Below, in pieces: positions 42,093-53,788 of a stretch of 64,000 bases of DNA; the stretch's first letter is position 1, and every line of letters begins with the position of its first letter. The notes under the pieces were generated by a model. That model saw only the letters and a list, made by a program, of their open reading frames with translations. It was not told where the DNA came from and made no database searches. Position numbers and translations under genes: made by a program. The stretch comes from Haematobia irritans (lineage: Eukaryota > Arthropoda > Insecta > Diptera > Muscidae): assembly GCF_050003625.1 (NCBI RefSeq), contig NC_134398.1:111452145-111516144 (forward strand), in the 5' to 3' direction.

Positions 42093-42406
42093 TATAATAA
42101 TTGTTTTTTTTTTTTTTTTTTTTTAATGTTCTAAACTTTCGTTTAATTCACTGTTTAGTTCTGATTTTCTATTTCAAATATTTTTCTATTTTTCATTTCA
42201 CTTTGTTGTTGTTTCCAATTGGTTATCACTTTGGTCACGGGAGTAGCGAAGCGGCCGGCTTAAGAGATCGATTTACATTAAAACAAAAGAATGTCATGGG
42301 CAATTAGTTGGAGATGACATTTACACATACAATAACAACAGATATGTCTCCACTGAAGTAATACGTCATATATGTACGCATACATATAAGAGTATTTGGA
42401 GGACCG

Positions 42407-43380
42407 CTATGTAAATATCTGTATTAATGAAATATCACAAGGGCAACAAGGAAAAAGAACAATACTGTGCAAACTTTTAGCACAACTCCCAACAGAAAAA
42501 TGTATGTATTTTGTAGTAACAAAGTCTGATTTAATTTCGTATATTTTCTTAGTGTTATTAATATGAACGTAGTTCAACATTTCCAAAGATAAGAGATTTA
42601 CAAATTCGTTTTCAATTGGGGTTTGTTGAATTGACGATGGAGAAACGTCCATATGGGGAGCTTCCAAATTTCTGTAAAGTTTGTTATTTATTTTACAGTT
42701 ATGTTGTGGAATTTGATCAAATATGTTCCACTAATTGGTTCAATTTACAAATCTTTACGTCATTTATTTTAGAGCATGCATTTAAGATTCCATATGTTTC
42801 ATTATTATTCTTCATTATTTCTTTATATTTAACATTTACAATTTTGCCATTTCTTTTTACAGGTTTCAAAATTACATCAGTATAAACTTTGTTGCTCATT
42901 ATTTTCTTTTTATTATATAATACCTTTACATTTGTTGATTAATATTTTTAATGATTCATTTAGCGTATTTGTTATTAATTCATAATCGTCGCGATCGGGG
43001 GATCCTGCGATGTATTTCCATGCAGTTCCAAGTATGTTAATAGCTCTCTTATTTCTAGTCTGATCTGTTGGTGCTAAAAGTTCAAAAATATCACGAACCT
43101 GGGATAATTCATGAATCAGGAGTGGGTAAAAGGGATTGGAATTGGGGATGGTGGTTTCAATTTCTGTCCGTATGTTATCTGTCAAATTCCAGTATCGGTC
43201 TAATTCCACTATGTGGATTATCTTTTAAAAGTACCGTTCTGGATTCTTCCTTGTCCGTCATTAATTGACACGAGATGCGATAGTGTGTGATTAAACACTT
43301 GTAGTTCGCTGGCGAAAGATGAATGGAGGGTCAAGAGTATTCTATAAAATGAGGAAGGGAGGTGAACTTACTTTTGTGGA
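42407..43380 (-). pseudogene. Errantiviral env, decayed
   Basis: On the minus strand a furin-type site RNKR is followed by AINILGTAWKYIAG, the conserved fusion-region pattern of insect errantiviral Env (related to baculovirus F proteins), near 43030. Stops and frame changes near 42910, 42715 and elsewhere break the gene. It would have been a membrane glycoprotein. Confidence 0.75.
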
Positions 43381-43464
43381 CAACTCTTCCTGACTCAGTA
43401 ATAATTGTTGTGGAATGATTTTCCTTAACAACTTCTTTTCTAAATTTTGGTGACAATTTCGTTC

Positions 43465-44280
43465 CTAAACGCTTATTGTTTCTAACATAAATTGTGTCTC
43501 CTGTCGAGCTTTTTCGTACGTTTCGGGGTTTGTGCTAACTCGTCGTCCGTAAAATACTTCAAGTGGTCTCTGTCCTGTCGTACTGTGAATGGTATAGTTG
43601 TATTCATAAGTCGCCCTGTCTAGGAGTTGACGAAATGTGTAATTTGTGCGTTGACTTTTCAAGCAGCGCATAATTTTTGTCAATGTAGAATGGAAGCGTT
43701 CTACCTGAGTACTTGTGTAGGGTGGGGCTTTATATATTTTTATCCCTAGCGTATCCTGTAGCATAAATGTTATTGCTTCTGAATTAAAGGATGGTTCATT
43801 ATCGAATACTACTATTTTTGGCACACCATATAAGAAAATTAGTTTTCTTATAGGCTCTCTAACGTCTTCAATATTCCTTGATTTAATGAGCTTGCATTTG
43901 GCGTATTTCGAAAATTTATCCAATGCTGTAAGGACAAGGTGATTTTCCGTTATATAAATATCAATATGGAGGATTTCTCCGGCGTATGTAGGAATTGGAG
44001 TTTCTTTAAGTACTGGTTTTGGCCGGTGCCTATCGTACTTATTTTCCTTACAAACTGTGCATTGCTTCACTATGCCATTAATCTTATGGTTCATACGGGG
44101 AAAATAAAAATTTTCCAGAATTTGTGCCCTATTTTCCTTTCCATTTCTGTGAGCTCTTTTATGTGTGCTAATGATTATTTCTTCGTGTTGTTCGTTTTTC
44201 ACATCTTCCACTTGGAGGTTTGTGAACCTTATTCGATATTTTGAGAAGTGGTCCGGGTAAATTTCCTGGATTTTTCCCAT
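43465..44280 (-). pseudogene. Errantiviral integrase, open over 271 codons
   Basis: Zinc finger HKRAHR and CTVCKEN, then the catalytic triad D (ILHIDIYI), D (VVFDNEPSF) and E (QVERFHSTL). The tail has TTGQRPLEVFYGR. The domain itself is uninterrupted, but it is cut off from RNase H by frame breaks at 44290-44390, so it is listed as part of a broken pol. Confidence 0.85.
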
Positions 44281-44389
44281 CAGTGCTTCAGGAGCCTTAA
44301 TGCCATTTACTACTGAAGGGTTAAGGTATTTCTTTAAGGTTGAAACTAGTTGATAGTATACCCAGTACTCTACTTTTGAAATTAGGTGT

Positions 44390-45900
44390 CTATGTACGGT
44401 CGGAAAAAACTATTTCAAATTTATATTGGGATGGCAACGTGGAGTCGAAAATTATTTGATTTTTAAAAACATTTATAGGAGTTTCTACGCTATAAATGAG
44501 ATTGTGAGAAGAAATATCATCGCTGTGTGTCATTTTAGACATTGAATTAATTGATGATTCTGCTGGTACTCTTGAAAGGGCGTCAGCTACCACATTACTT
44601 TTCCCTGGCTTATAGAATAATTCATAATCATATTCTTCTAGTATAGCCTTCCATCGTTTCATCTTGTTGTTGTTGTTTTTGTTGCTTAGAGCATATAGAG
44701 GCTGATGGTCGATAAAAATTTTGACTTTCGCTGCGCCATATAGAAAAATTCGAAGCGAATTAAGTGCCCAAATAATGGCAAACATTTCTTTCTCATTCGC
44801 TGCGTAATGTTCTTCAGTCTTGCTTAGTGTTCTTGAAATGAAAGTGATTGGCTTATCCTTTTGTGAGAGGACTGCACCAAGAGCGAACTCTGACGCATCA
44901 GTAGTTAGCTAAAAATATTCTTCATAGTTTGGGTAGGATAGCAATAAATCTTCTGATACCAAGGAGTTCTTTATTTTGTTAAAGGCCTCTATGGCTTCTT
45001 CGTTTAAGTCTACAATGACTTTCGAAGACTGTCTTTTAGATACATGACCTTCTTCTCCTCTGAGAAGCGACGTGAGAGGTTTCGCTAATTTAGCATAGTC
45101 CTTTATGAAGCGGCGATAATAGTCGGATAAGCTTAAGAAGGATCGAAGCTCTTTCAGAGTTCGGGGTTGTGGGAAATTTGTTATAGCCTCGACTTTTTTT
45201 GGGTTGGTCTTAACACCTGCCTGCGATACTACAAATCCCAGAAATTCTACCTCTTCCTTGAAGAAATGACATTTATCCAGTTGGATTTTCATGTTAGCAT
45301 CTTCTAAGGTCTTAAATACGGTTTCGATATCTCTAATATGATCTTCATCAGATTTGCTATAAATGACTATGTCGATGTACACATAGCATGTCCTTCCTAT
45401 AAAATCACGAAGGATATCGTCAAGCGCGCGTTGAAATATTGACGGCGCGTTTTTCAAACCGAACGGTAAACGAGTGAACTCGTATTTGCCGTTGTTTATA
45501 GAAAATGCAGTCTTTTATATATCAGAGTTTTTGAGCGGGATTTGTTGAAATTCGCTTTTGAGATCTAACACCGAAAAATATTTACTGTTCCCTAATTTCG
45601 CCAATACGTCCGATATTTCCGGAATGGGATACCTGTCCGAAATCGTTACAGTATTCAATTTTCTATAATCTATCACCATTCGAAATAGTTTGTTTCCCTG
45701 AGAGTCGGGTTTCTTATTGACGATCCATACTGGAGAATTGTATGGCGACCTCGACGGTCCTATAATTCCGTCATTTTTTCGACTTGACTCTCGACTTCCT
45801 GCTTTAATGAAGCTGGATAGGGATAAAATTTCGTATAAACTGGGGAGTCGGTTTATGTACGAATTTCTCCTATTACTTTCGTGGTGTAGGCCAATTTTTC
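44390..45900 (-). pseudogene. Errantiviral reverse transcriptase and RNase H
   Basis: RT coding sense begins near 45890 (VWIVNKK, MVIDYRKLN, FSVLDLKS), has a stop near 45516, and runs on through LPFGLKNAPSIFQRAL. The active-site box reads YVYIDIVIYS at about 45370: one aspartate codon of the usual YIDD is missing. RNase H has LTTDASEFALGAV after a TAG near 44908, then AANEKEMFAIIWAL and VVADALSRVP. The enzyme is dead on at least three counts. Confidence 0.85.
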
Positions 45901-45927
45901 ATCTGACTCTGAGAAAAGTGAGGGAAA

Positions 45928-46434
45928 TTAGGAGACTAAGGTTTGCATAATTTCTATCTGTTTACTATTTATTTGTTCGTCTTGCAGCTTAATCGAATTT
46001 ACGCTTTGGCTGAGGAGTTGCTTGATTTGAATTGTTTTCTTGTCACGAATGACCATACAGTTGTTACTTGTATAAATGACTGCGTCTAATGCTTTCAGAC
46101 TGTCGTTACCAAAAATTCCATGAAATGATGAGAGTGGGCAATAAGAAAAATTTAAGACCAAAAAGATTAATATACGTATGTGAATCTATTTGAACGTTTC
46201 CTGCTACAGACTTTGCATAGAATGGAAACTTATTGGGAATTACTTTTTTTACAAGATTTGGTTGGATATAATTTTTGCTTGAGCTGGTATCAATAAGGAT
46301 TTTGAGTATTTCGCCGCTCTTCGTTCGACATTCAAAATATCGTCAAATTCTTCATCTAAATTGTCGATTTCTTCCTCTTGGGTCATTTCATAGTATTCTT
46401 GTACCGTCTGATGGTAATCCTCTTTCTCATCATC
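45928..46434 (-). pseudogene. Errantiviral protease region and gag-pol junction
   Basis: An acidic segment (LDDEKEDYHQTVQEYYEMTQ) near 46430-46330 is followed by protease-like sequence with an ILIDTSSSKNYI core near 46290 and GIFGNDSLKALDAVIYTSNN near 46110, with frame changes. The mariner insertion cuts it off from gag. Confidence 0.65.
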
Positions 46435-46436
46435 TA

Positions 46437-47703
46437 ACAGGTTGGCTGATAAGTCCCCGGTCTGACACATAGATGGCATCGCTAGTATTAAATGCATATT
46501 ATTTTTATATAGTACCAACCTCCAAATGAATCGTGTCAAAATTTGACGTCTGTAAGTCAATTAGTTTGTGAGATAGAGCGTCTTTTGTGAAGCAACTTTT
46601 GTTATTGTGAAAAAATGGAAAAAAGGAGTTTCGTGTTTTGATAAAATACTGTATTCTGAAGGGGAAAAATACGTTGGAAGCAAAAACTTGGCTTGATAAT
46701 GAGTTTCCGGACTCTGCCCCAGGGAAATCAACAATAATTGATTGGTATGCAAAATTCAAGCGTGGTGAAATGAGCACGGTGAACGCAGACGCCCGAAAGA
46801 GGTGGTTACCGAGGAAAAAATCAAAAAAATCCACAAAATGATTTTGAATGACCGTAAAATGAAGTTTATAGAGATAGCAGAGGCCTTAAAGATATCAAAG
46901 GAACGTCTTGGTCACATCATTCATCAATATTTGGATATGCGGAAGCTCTGTGCAAAATGGGTGCCGCGCGAGCACCCAAAAACAACAACGTATTAATGAT
47001 TCTGAGCGGTGTTTACAGCTGTTAACTCGTAATACACCCGATTTTCTCCGTCGATATGAGGCAATGGATGAAACATGGCTCCATCACTACAATCCTGAGT
47101 CCAATCGACAGTCGGCTGAGTGGACAGCGACAGGTGAACCGTCTCCGAAGCGTGGAAAGACTCAAAAGTCCGCTGACAAAGTAATGGCCCCTATTTTTGG
47201 GATGCGCATGGAATAATTTTTATCGATTATCTTGAGAAGGGAAAAACCATCAACAGTGACTATTATATGGCGTTATTGGAGCGTTTGAAGGTCGAAATCG
47301 CGGCAAAACGGCCCCATATTAAGAAGAAAAAAGTGTTGTTCCGCCAAGACAACGCACCGTGCTACAAGTCATTGAGAACGATGGCAAAAATTCATGAATT
47401 GGACTTCGAATTGCTTCCCCACCCACCGTATCCTCCAGATCCGGCCCCAGCGACTTTTTCTTGTTCTCAGACCTCAAAAGGATGCTCGCAGGGAAAAATT
47501 CGGCTGCAATGAAAAGGTGATCGCCGAAACTGAGGCCTATTTTGAGGCAAAACCGAAGGAGTACTACCAAAATGGTATCAAAAAATTGGAAGGTCGTTAT
47601 AATCGTTGTATCGCTCTTGAGGGGATCTATGTTGAATAATAAAAACGAATTTTGACAAAAAATGTTTTTCTTTATTAGACCGGGGACTTATCATCCAACC
47701 TGT
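46437..47703 (+). mobile_element. Himar1-like mariner, 1267 bp
   Basis: The ends ACAGGTTGGCTGATAAGTCC and, on the other strand, ACAGGTTGGATGATAAGTCC match the Himar1/irritans-type terminal repeat as I remember it. TA lies at 46435-46436 and 47704-47705. Length is close to the family's roughly 1.3 kb. Confidence 0.92.
46615..47640 (+). pseudogene. Himar1-like (irritans subfamily) mariner transposase, multiply frameshifted
   Basis: The ATG at 46615 is followed by an early stop at 46639. Later segments in three frames carry KGKNTLEAKTWLDNEFPD, LKISKERLGHIIHQYLDMRK, the first D in MDETWLHHY (about 47070) and the second D in FRQDNAPCY (about 47350). A one-base loss near 47447 ('ccagcgac') shifts the frame just before the third D. 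The tail EAKPKEYYQNGIKKLEGRYN is intact in another frame. Inactive. Confidence 0.9.
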
Positions 47704-47807
47704 TATGTTACCATAGTAGGAGCTATCATCGGTTCCAATGTGAAAGTTGCGTTGGATCTTAAGAGGTTGAACATTCCGCTGAGAGGATGGATTTATTGGT
47801 CTTTTAC

Positions 47808-48935
47808 CTAAGAACTGATGTTGCGTTGGCTATTAGCATAGTTAACTTGTTGAGAACGGATACTCCTATCAACATCCATTGGCTCTGGTGGCTTTGGTGC
47901 GGATGGACGCGGGGCTGGTTGTCTGTGTTGATTATTAAGAATTTGGTTGCTTCCGTTATTGTTCGCTCTTACGGTAAACGGATTTTGTGGGCGTAGAATG
48001 TAGGCTAGTTCTGGATAAAATGGTTGTCTGTTTCTATAAGCGTTGATTCCTCGGGGCAAAGGAGGTTTTGGGTATTGAAAGTTAGTCCTTGTAGGTTGGC
48101 TATTGAAATTTCGAGCGTGGTTCGTACGAAATTTTTGATTTTCCAATTTAAGGCATAGATGCAGAGCTTGTGGCAAGTGGGTCGGTTCTCTCATGCCTAA
48201 CAATCTTGGGAGATCGCCATTAAGGCCTTTTATGAATTTGTCGAGCGCCTTACCTCGATATGTTTGCGTTAGTAAATTGAGTGCTTCGCCTCCGACATCT
48301 AAACCGCCTAACTTATTTAAGATCAGTGAAAGATGCGAGTACACGGCTTGGTAAAACTCCTGTACTGTCGATTTTCCTTGTATTAGTCCTGTCATCTGGT
48401 ACTCGAGTGTCGCTACGTCCTTCTTGTCCGCGTAGTGTACGGTCACACATTTAGAAATTGCTGTCCAGTCTAGAGGCGTATTATACGACTCTAATGCTAT
48501 GTCCGTGTTCCCTACTATCTTGTTCCTAATGGTATTGAGTATTCCGTAATATTTAGGTGTTCCCTTATAATTTTCGTATATCCTTAATATTCTCTCTACT
48601 CTTTTTTTTCAGGAGTTAAACTCTCCTGCTTTTCCCGAAAACTCCCTAAGACATTTGACAACGTCTGGGATCTTGTCCAATTCGCCTTAGTTACCTCGAT
48701 GTTGTTCGTCGATAGTTTGATCCACAGCATTTACGTGTATCGTGTTCGAACCTAAAGACGTCTGCAACATTCTAGGCATTTGACTATTTATTACTTCTAA
48801 AATAACTGTCCAAAGTTCCGTCAAATCAAAATTCCGTTCAGCATTAGACAAGTTACTAGGATTAGGGTTTGGGTCATTGTTAGTTGGGGGTACATTAAGA
48901 ACAGGTGGCCGTAATACATTATTGGGGTTTAACAT
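47808..48935 (-). pseudogene. Errantiviral gag
   Basis: Two open segments: 48935-48687 (MLNPNNVLRPPVLNVPP...) and 48446-47808 (YADKKDVATLEYQMTGLIQG..., FYQAVYSHLSLILNKLGG, FIKGLNGDLPRLLGMREP, a Pro/Asn-rich tail). The section 48686-48447 has coding sense with breaks. No CCHC knuckle is seen, as is usual for errantiviral gag. It forms the virus-like particle core. Confidence 0.75.
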
Positions 48936-49240
48936 TTTGAACTTTTTGAACTATGTGTTTGTTAATATTCTTGTTTAAAAAGTGAAAATAAAGTTTAAAA
49001 CGTTTCTTTTATTTTCTTTCTATTTTGCCAGTAAATAAACTCTCTACAGCACTATGTGCTTACTAATTTGTTGATTTACTTGTCTTTAAAGCGAAAATAA
49101 TATTTAATACGTTTCTTTTTTCTTTCAATTTCACCAGAAAATAAACTTTATACAGCACTATGTGCTTATTAAGTTGTTAATTTTCTTGTTTTTAAAGCGA
49201 AAATAATGTTTAATACATTAGATTATGTTATCTTTAATTT
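48930..49240 (-). repeat. Tandem repeats of about 101-106 bp in the errantiviral leader
   Basis: Three units are marked by 'actatgtg.tt..taat' at 48950, 49051 and 49157, each followed by 'aaag.gaaaataa.gttta'. They lie just upstream of gag, where the gypsy element of Drosophila carries its insulator repeats. No Su(Hw)-type TGCATA core was seen. Confidence 0.7.
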
Positions 49241-50339
49241 CATTGGCTTTTAATGTTAAAAATAACTCGATATTTTATTTAGTTATAATTGTTCACTCTT
49301 GAATTTCTTAATTTTTTTTCGTTTAAAATATAAGTTCAATTTTCAATACAAAAATAGATTTGATTTTACGTTTGTGCTTAATATGACAATTTGGTAATTA
49401 AAATTTTTTAATAGTGTTCAATAGTGTTGTTTTTTTATTTCAGCTTAAAACCATGCATTGACTAAACTACAAGTGTAGCTTAACCAACAGAGGAAAAGAA
49501 TGTTTGTCAAATTTATTTGGGCAAAGCCCTATAGACTGCAAGATGGTTGGATGGACGCACGTTTCGGAATTACCACATTCCTCATCAGCATCCTCTACTT
49601 GCAGCAAATCTATCAACCAATTATCAGAACAGCGTTGCCAGAATTGTTTCACAAAAAACCGCTAGATTTGTCCAAAAAACTAGCCAAAAAAAGCTAAAAA
49701 ATTTTAAAAAATAGCTAGAAAAAAAGCTAAAATTTTTTGTATCAAAAGTCACATTTTTGGTTGAAATTTAACAAACTTAAAGGCTTTATTTCACTTAAAA
49801 TGCATATTATTTTAATTGTATTCATTTTAATTCAATTTCTGTGAGACTGTAAGAAAATTTAAGTCATATTAGCTCTGTTTGCGTACTCGATACATTTTGA
49901 TTACTATCACAAGTTTTTACTGGAAGTCCTTCGTTTATATTTCCTAGTAAAAACATTTTTCCCAGTAAACTTGCAATTGCCAGCTGGTTAATCATCAACA
50001 AGTCCAATGTGCGATATATTGCATAATGTCACATAGAACTGCATTAGAAAATATCAATATATTTCGTTTTAACTGAATTAATGATAAATTCGTGAACGTG
50101 TACACTTCTCCTAATTTTACCCAAGAGAATAAAACCCATTCTAACTGTCTTGCAAGTTTATATTGAATAACTTTTATTCGAAAAATTCCCATACAAACCT
50201 ATTGTTGTCCAATTTTCGTAAATGTAAATCCATTCCATTAATATATAGCAGATTTGTTTTGATCCTATCACTACGAATTTTTTCATTGCATTTTTTGATG
50301 TTAAAAAAAATAATACCACATTCAAAACTTTATTTCCTT

Positions 50340-50857
50340 AATTATTTCTATGTTCGGTTCCAAAGATTTTGTACACTAATGATTTTGGTATTGATTCCGA
50401 GTCAAATTTGAATTTAAATATTCGTTTTTTCAGCTTTTTCTTCATGAGCTATCACAGTGCTTTAAAAACGTGCTAACGACAACTTAAATTTCCAAATTCA
50501 GACTCGACTTTAAGTAGAAATTATTCTATGTATACGTTTTTAAAATAAAATGTTGAAAAACCTCTTCTATTTTTGAACGCTATTTTGGTTTGTGGTCAAG
50601 ATACAAAAATTCCACAAATTTAAAGACTATTTCATTAATTTTAAGAATTTTTTAGAATTGACCCTAGCCTTCTTTCATGAAAAGATACCCATTTTTAAGT
50701 TGAATCACTTAACTATAAGGACAAAAAGAATTTATCGGCTATTGGACAAGGAAAACAGTTTATATAAGAGAAATTCACAAATGCTATTATAACCAAAATT
50801 CGCGTTCGTATTTTAAGGAAATGAAATCTTTGGCCTCACCACAATATTTTTTCAATG
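50340..50857 (+). repeat. R3 repeat, copy 3
   Basis: Same boxes as 29953-30120 followed directly by those of 34060-34450. This shows the uninterrupted order of the repeat split by Gypsy copy 2. Confidence 0.6.
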
Positions 50858-50859
50858 TA

Positions 50860-51829
50860 CACGCTCACAAAAAATCGCTTCTGTAACATATACTCCCAAA
50901 CATATTTTGCTTCAAGCATATACATTTTTGGGTATTGCCCAAACATTTATATGTTTGATCTCTTCCAATATATAATATGTTTGAAAGCATATTGGTCTAA
51001 ACAATATATGTTTGGGTAGTCTAAGTTCCAAACATTTTGTATTTTTGCATCCAAATTCAATAATGTTGTCTTCCAAAAAACAATATGTTATTATGTGAAC
51101 ATATAATATGTTTGGAAGCATTTTACACCCAAAAATATTATATGCTTAAAAAAATTCTCCAAAACAATATTGTGCTCAAAATTTTATTTATTTATTTATA
51201 TATTTACAATCATAATGAATTATGAAAATAAACATATAGGTGCTAACAACACAGGTTTTCGACCTGAATGCTCAAAATTTTGTTTCTGCCCAATTGTATA
51301 TTCCCCGACATCTTTCTCACTTCCACGAGATTTTTTAGTTCTTAGCACCTTTTTCTGTAATACAAACATTGTAGAAGAAATTATTCAATTTTATGATTTT
51401 TTTATTTTAATTTTACCTTTTGCCGGACGGGGACTCGAACAGCGGACCACACAGTTTGTAAGGATCAAAGAAGTAGCTGATCAATTGCCCAAGGAAAAAT
51501 AAAATGTTAATTTTGTAATAACAAGCAACAACCACCAACTTAATTCAATATCGCTCCCTGTTAAATAGCGCTCCAAGCTACTAAACACATATATGTTAAT
51601 AGGCTATTTCTAAATTAATATATGTTTGCATTCAAGCATATTATATTTACAAACATTTTATGTCCCAAACATAATATGTTCTAACATATTAACATATATG
51701 TCCCAAACATGTTATGCTAGTTTATGAACATTATATGCTTGCACTCAAAAATATTGTGTTTAAAAATTTGTGTTCCAAACATATAATGTTTATAGCCAAA
51801 CATATGAAAAACAGTCTTTTTCAACCGTG
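50860..51829 (-). mobile_element. TA-flanked MITE with palindromic ATG words, 970 bp
   Basis: Ends CACGCTCACAAAAAATCG and CACGGTTGAAAAAGACTG (opposite strand), TA at 50858-50859 and 51830-51831. Dense 'acatattatgtttgg'-type words fill 50880-51170 and 51590-51800. One partial tRNA-like module is at 51422-51461 (minus). It appears to be an internally deleted form of the element at 27617-36053. Confidence 0.82.
51422..51461 (-). other. Partial tRNA-like module
   Basis: Minus strand 'GTGTGGTCCGCTGTTCGAGTC' type B-box region, with the A-box half lost at a rearrangement near 51462. Homologous to 35517-35588. Confidence 0.55.
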
Positions 51830-52194
51830 TACACAGCAATTCACAGCTACTATTTTAATTTAGTAATATCATAATAAGTGTAGAATATTATAATAACATA
51901 AAAAGGATAAACGAGTCAAATGCTAATATTCCTAATAATTTACTGACAGTTTAATAAGGAATTGAAATATGTGGAAAACCTTATTCTGGCAGCAAGGCTT
52001 AGATAAAAACGAAGTTTTATCCATATTTCAATAGGAACATGTCGAAAATAAAAAAAGCCAAAAATAGCTAAAAGTGTCATGAAAAAAAGCCAGAAAAAAA
52101 GCTAAAAGCTAAATGCATTTTTTTCCCGCTAAACGTCTTCAAAAAAAGCCAAATCTAGCGGGAAAAAAGCTAAATTGGCAACGCTGTATCAGAA

Positions 52195-52970
52195 TAAACT
52201 CAGGCAGTTCATTAAACCCAACAATGAACAACACTTGAACCTTCCGAAAAAAGGTTTTACATTGATAGCCGACTTATGCCGAAATAAATTCGTACAAAAA
52301 AAACAACAACAATGATTAAAGAACAAAACCAACAATAACAAAACAAAACGAGTGTTCAATATTCTTATTTTTCATTAAAAATTTAATAACGTTTCTCGGT
52401 TTCCATGGGTTGTCCTCTTCGGCAGTGGAAATTGCCTTCTTCTACTCCGGTTGGTGTTCCTTTTGCTATTTCTTTTCTATTGTGGGCTGTTGCTTTTAGT
52501 TATTCCTTTCTTCACTATATTGCTGCACTTGATTTGAGGCTCAACTTCCTTTTCAACTGTCAGTTAATATTTTTGTAACTTATGTTTTACTTCTGTTTTG
52601 CTTTTTTATTTTAGTCTTTTACCGCGGGCAAAGTGACTTGCACTCAATGCATCTCTTTCTCAGAATACTCGGGGGCTTTGTTTCTTTGCACTAGTTTTTC
52701 ACGATAATTTTTTATAGATTTGTTCATACCGATAGTGACTTTTTATATTTACTCACTTCGCGGTAATGTTCATCGTAGTATTTATTGTTTTTCACGATAA
52801 TGTTTTATAAATTTGTTTGAACCGATAATGACTTTATATTCACTTGTACAAAATATTTCTTCGTGGTAATATTATCTCACGATATTACACTTCGCGTGGG
52901 ATATTGAACGTTTTCATTTTCTCGGCTTTTATCCTTTAAAAAGGGCTCGCGATAGTGTCTTTTAGAATTC
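52195..52970 (-). other. Errantiviral 5' leader, outer part
   Basis: Non-coding sequence between the primer-binding site and the hAT insertion. It continues at 49621 on the far side of the hAT element. Confidence 0.6.
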
Positions 52971-52982
52971 GCTCGGGCGCCA
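52971..52982 (-). promoter_or_regulatory. Primer-binding site TGGCGCCCGAGC
   Basis: The minus strand reads TGGCGCCCGAGC directly after the LTR end. It resembles the tRNA-Lys-type site of gypsy (TGGCGCC core) and fixes the direction of the element. Confidence 0.7.
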
Positions 52983-53395
52983 GTTATGATGATTGGGTCT
53001 TTGAGTAGAAAAAAATAATTTCTTAGAGACGCCTGGACTCTTTCAACTTCCCAACCAAAAATAAAAAAAAAAAACTTTTTACTTTAGTTAACGACGCGTC
53101 GAGCGCCGTTCTACTTCTTTATTGGGTCAATAAAAATGAAGTGCAATGTTTCTTTGTATGTTACTTAGAACTAATACTTAGTTTTAATAATAAAAATGCT
53201 TACTTGCTACTTTCCATTAAATCAGACCATGCATTTAAATAAAAAAAAAACCGAAAAAATGTATCAATTGATACGTTTGCATATAGTGGTGAATTCTACG
53301 CGGGTTAATGACACTTGCCGCAATTTTAGTTTCAGAACGGAAAAAAGGTGAAAAAGAAAAATGCAAACAAAAAAAGTTTCGAATTTCATTTTTAA
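52983..53395 (-). repeat. Errantivirus 2, 5' LTR, truncated in U3
   Basis: Aligns with 21183-21545, including 'taacgacgcgtcgagcgcc' and the poly-A-rich ends. The outer part is lost at the SINE (53396), so the promoter region is incomplete. Confidence 0.75.
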
Positions 53396-53699
53396 GGTTA
53401 GGTGGCAGCCCGATGTATCAGGATCACTTAGACTATTCAGTCCATTGTGATACCACATTGGTGAACTTCTCTCTTATCACTGAGTGCTGCCCGATTCCAT
53501 GTTAAGCTCAATGACAAGGGACCCCCTTTTTATAGCCGAGTCCGAACGGCGTTCCACATTGCAGTGAAACCACTTAGAGAAGGTTTGAAACCCTTAGAAA
53601 TGTCACCAGCATAACTGAGGTGGGATAATCCACCGCTGAAAAACTTTTTCGGTGGAACCCAGGACCTTGTGTATGCAAAGCGGGCATACTAACCATTGA
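53396..53699 (-). repeat. tRNA-derived SINE, nearly full length
   Basis: Shows the complete order on the minus strand: tRNA-like head (53699 to about 53640, partly decayed), body, then the LINE-like tail 'tggtatcacaatggactgaa' and AACCT end at 53396. It is the best copy for defining the family. Confidence 0.85.
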
Positions 53700-53788
53700 G
53701 AATAAAATTGAGGATAAAAAATATAAATTAGATAATCGAAATAAAATCCTTCATAAAGACCAGTTCATTAAAAGAAAATGTCTTTCCA

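Larger units (their letters stand above)
49630..52186. mobile_element. Non-autonomous hAT element, 2557 bp
   Basis: Ends CAGCGTTGCCA and TGGCAACGCTG, with the 8-base duplication 'tatcagaa' at 49622-49629 and 52187-52194. Both subterminal regions are rich in 'aaaaagctaaaa'. The interior carries R3 repeat and a nested TA-flanked MITE. No hAT transposase is seen. Confidence 0.9.
40770..53395 (-). mobile_element. Errantivirus-type Gypsy element 2, decayed and multiply interrupted
   Basis: On the minus strand the order is partial 5' LTR (53395-52983), primer-binding site, leader, gag, protease, RT, RNase H, integrase, env and 3' non-coding sequence. Three DNA transposons (hAT 49630-52186, mariner 46437-47703, rosa 41160-42092) are inserted. 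The env and the TGGCGCC primer-binding site place it with gypsy-like insect errantiviruses. The right-hand LTR at the 3' end was not found. Confidence 0.82.

Noticed and set aside
48930..49240. Su(Hw)-type gypsy insulator
   Set aside because: Position fits, but no TGCATA-core binding sites were seen in the repeats.
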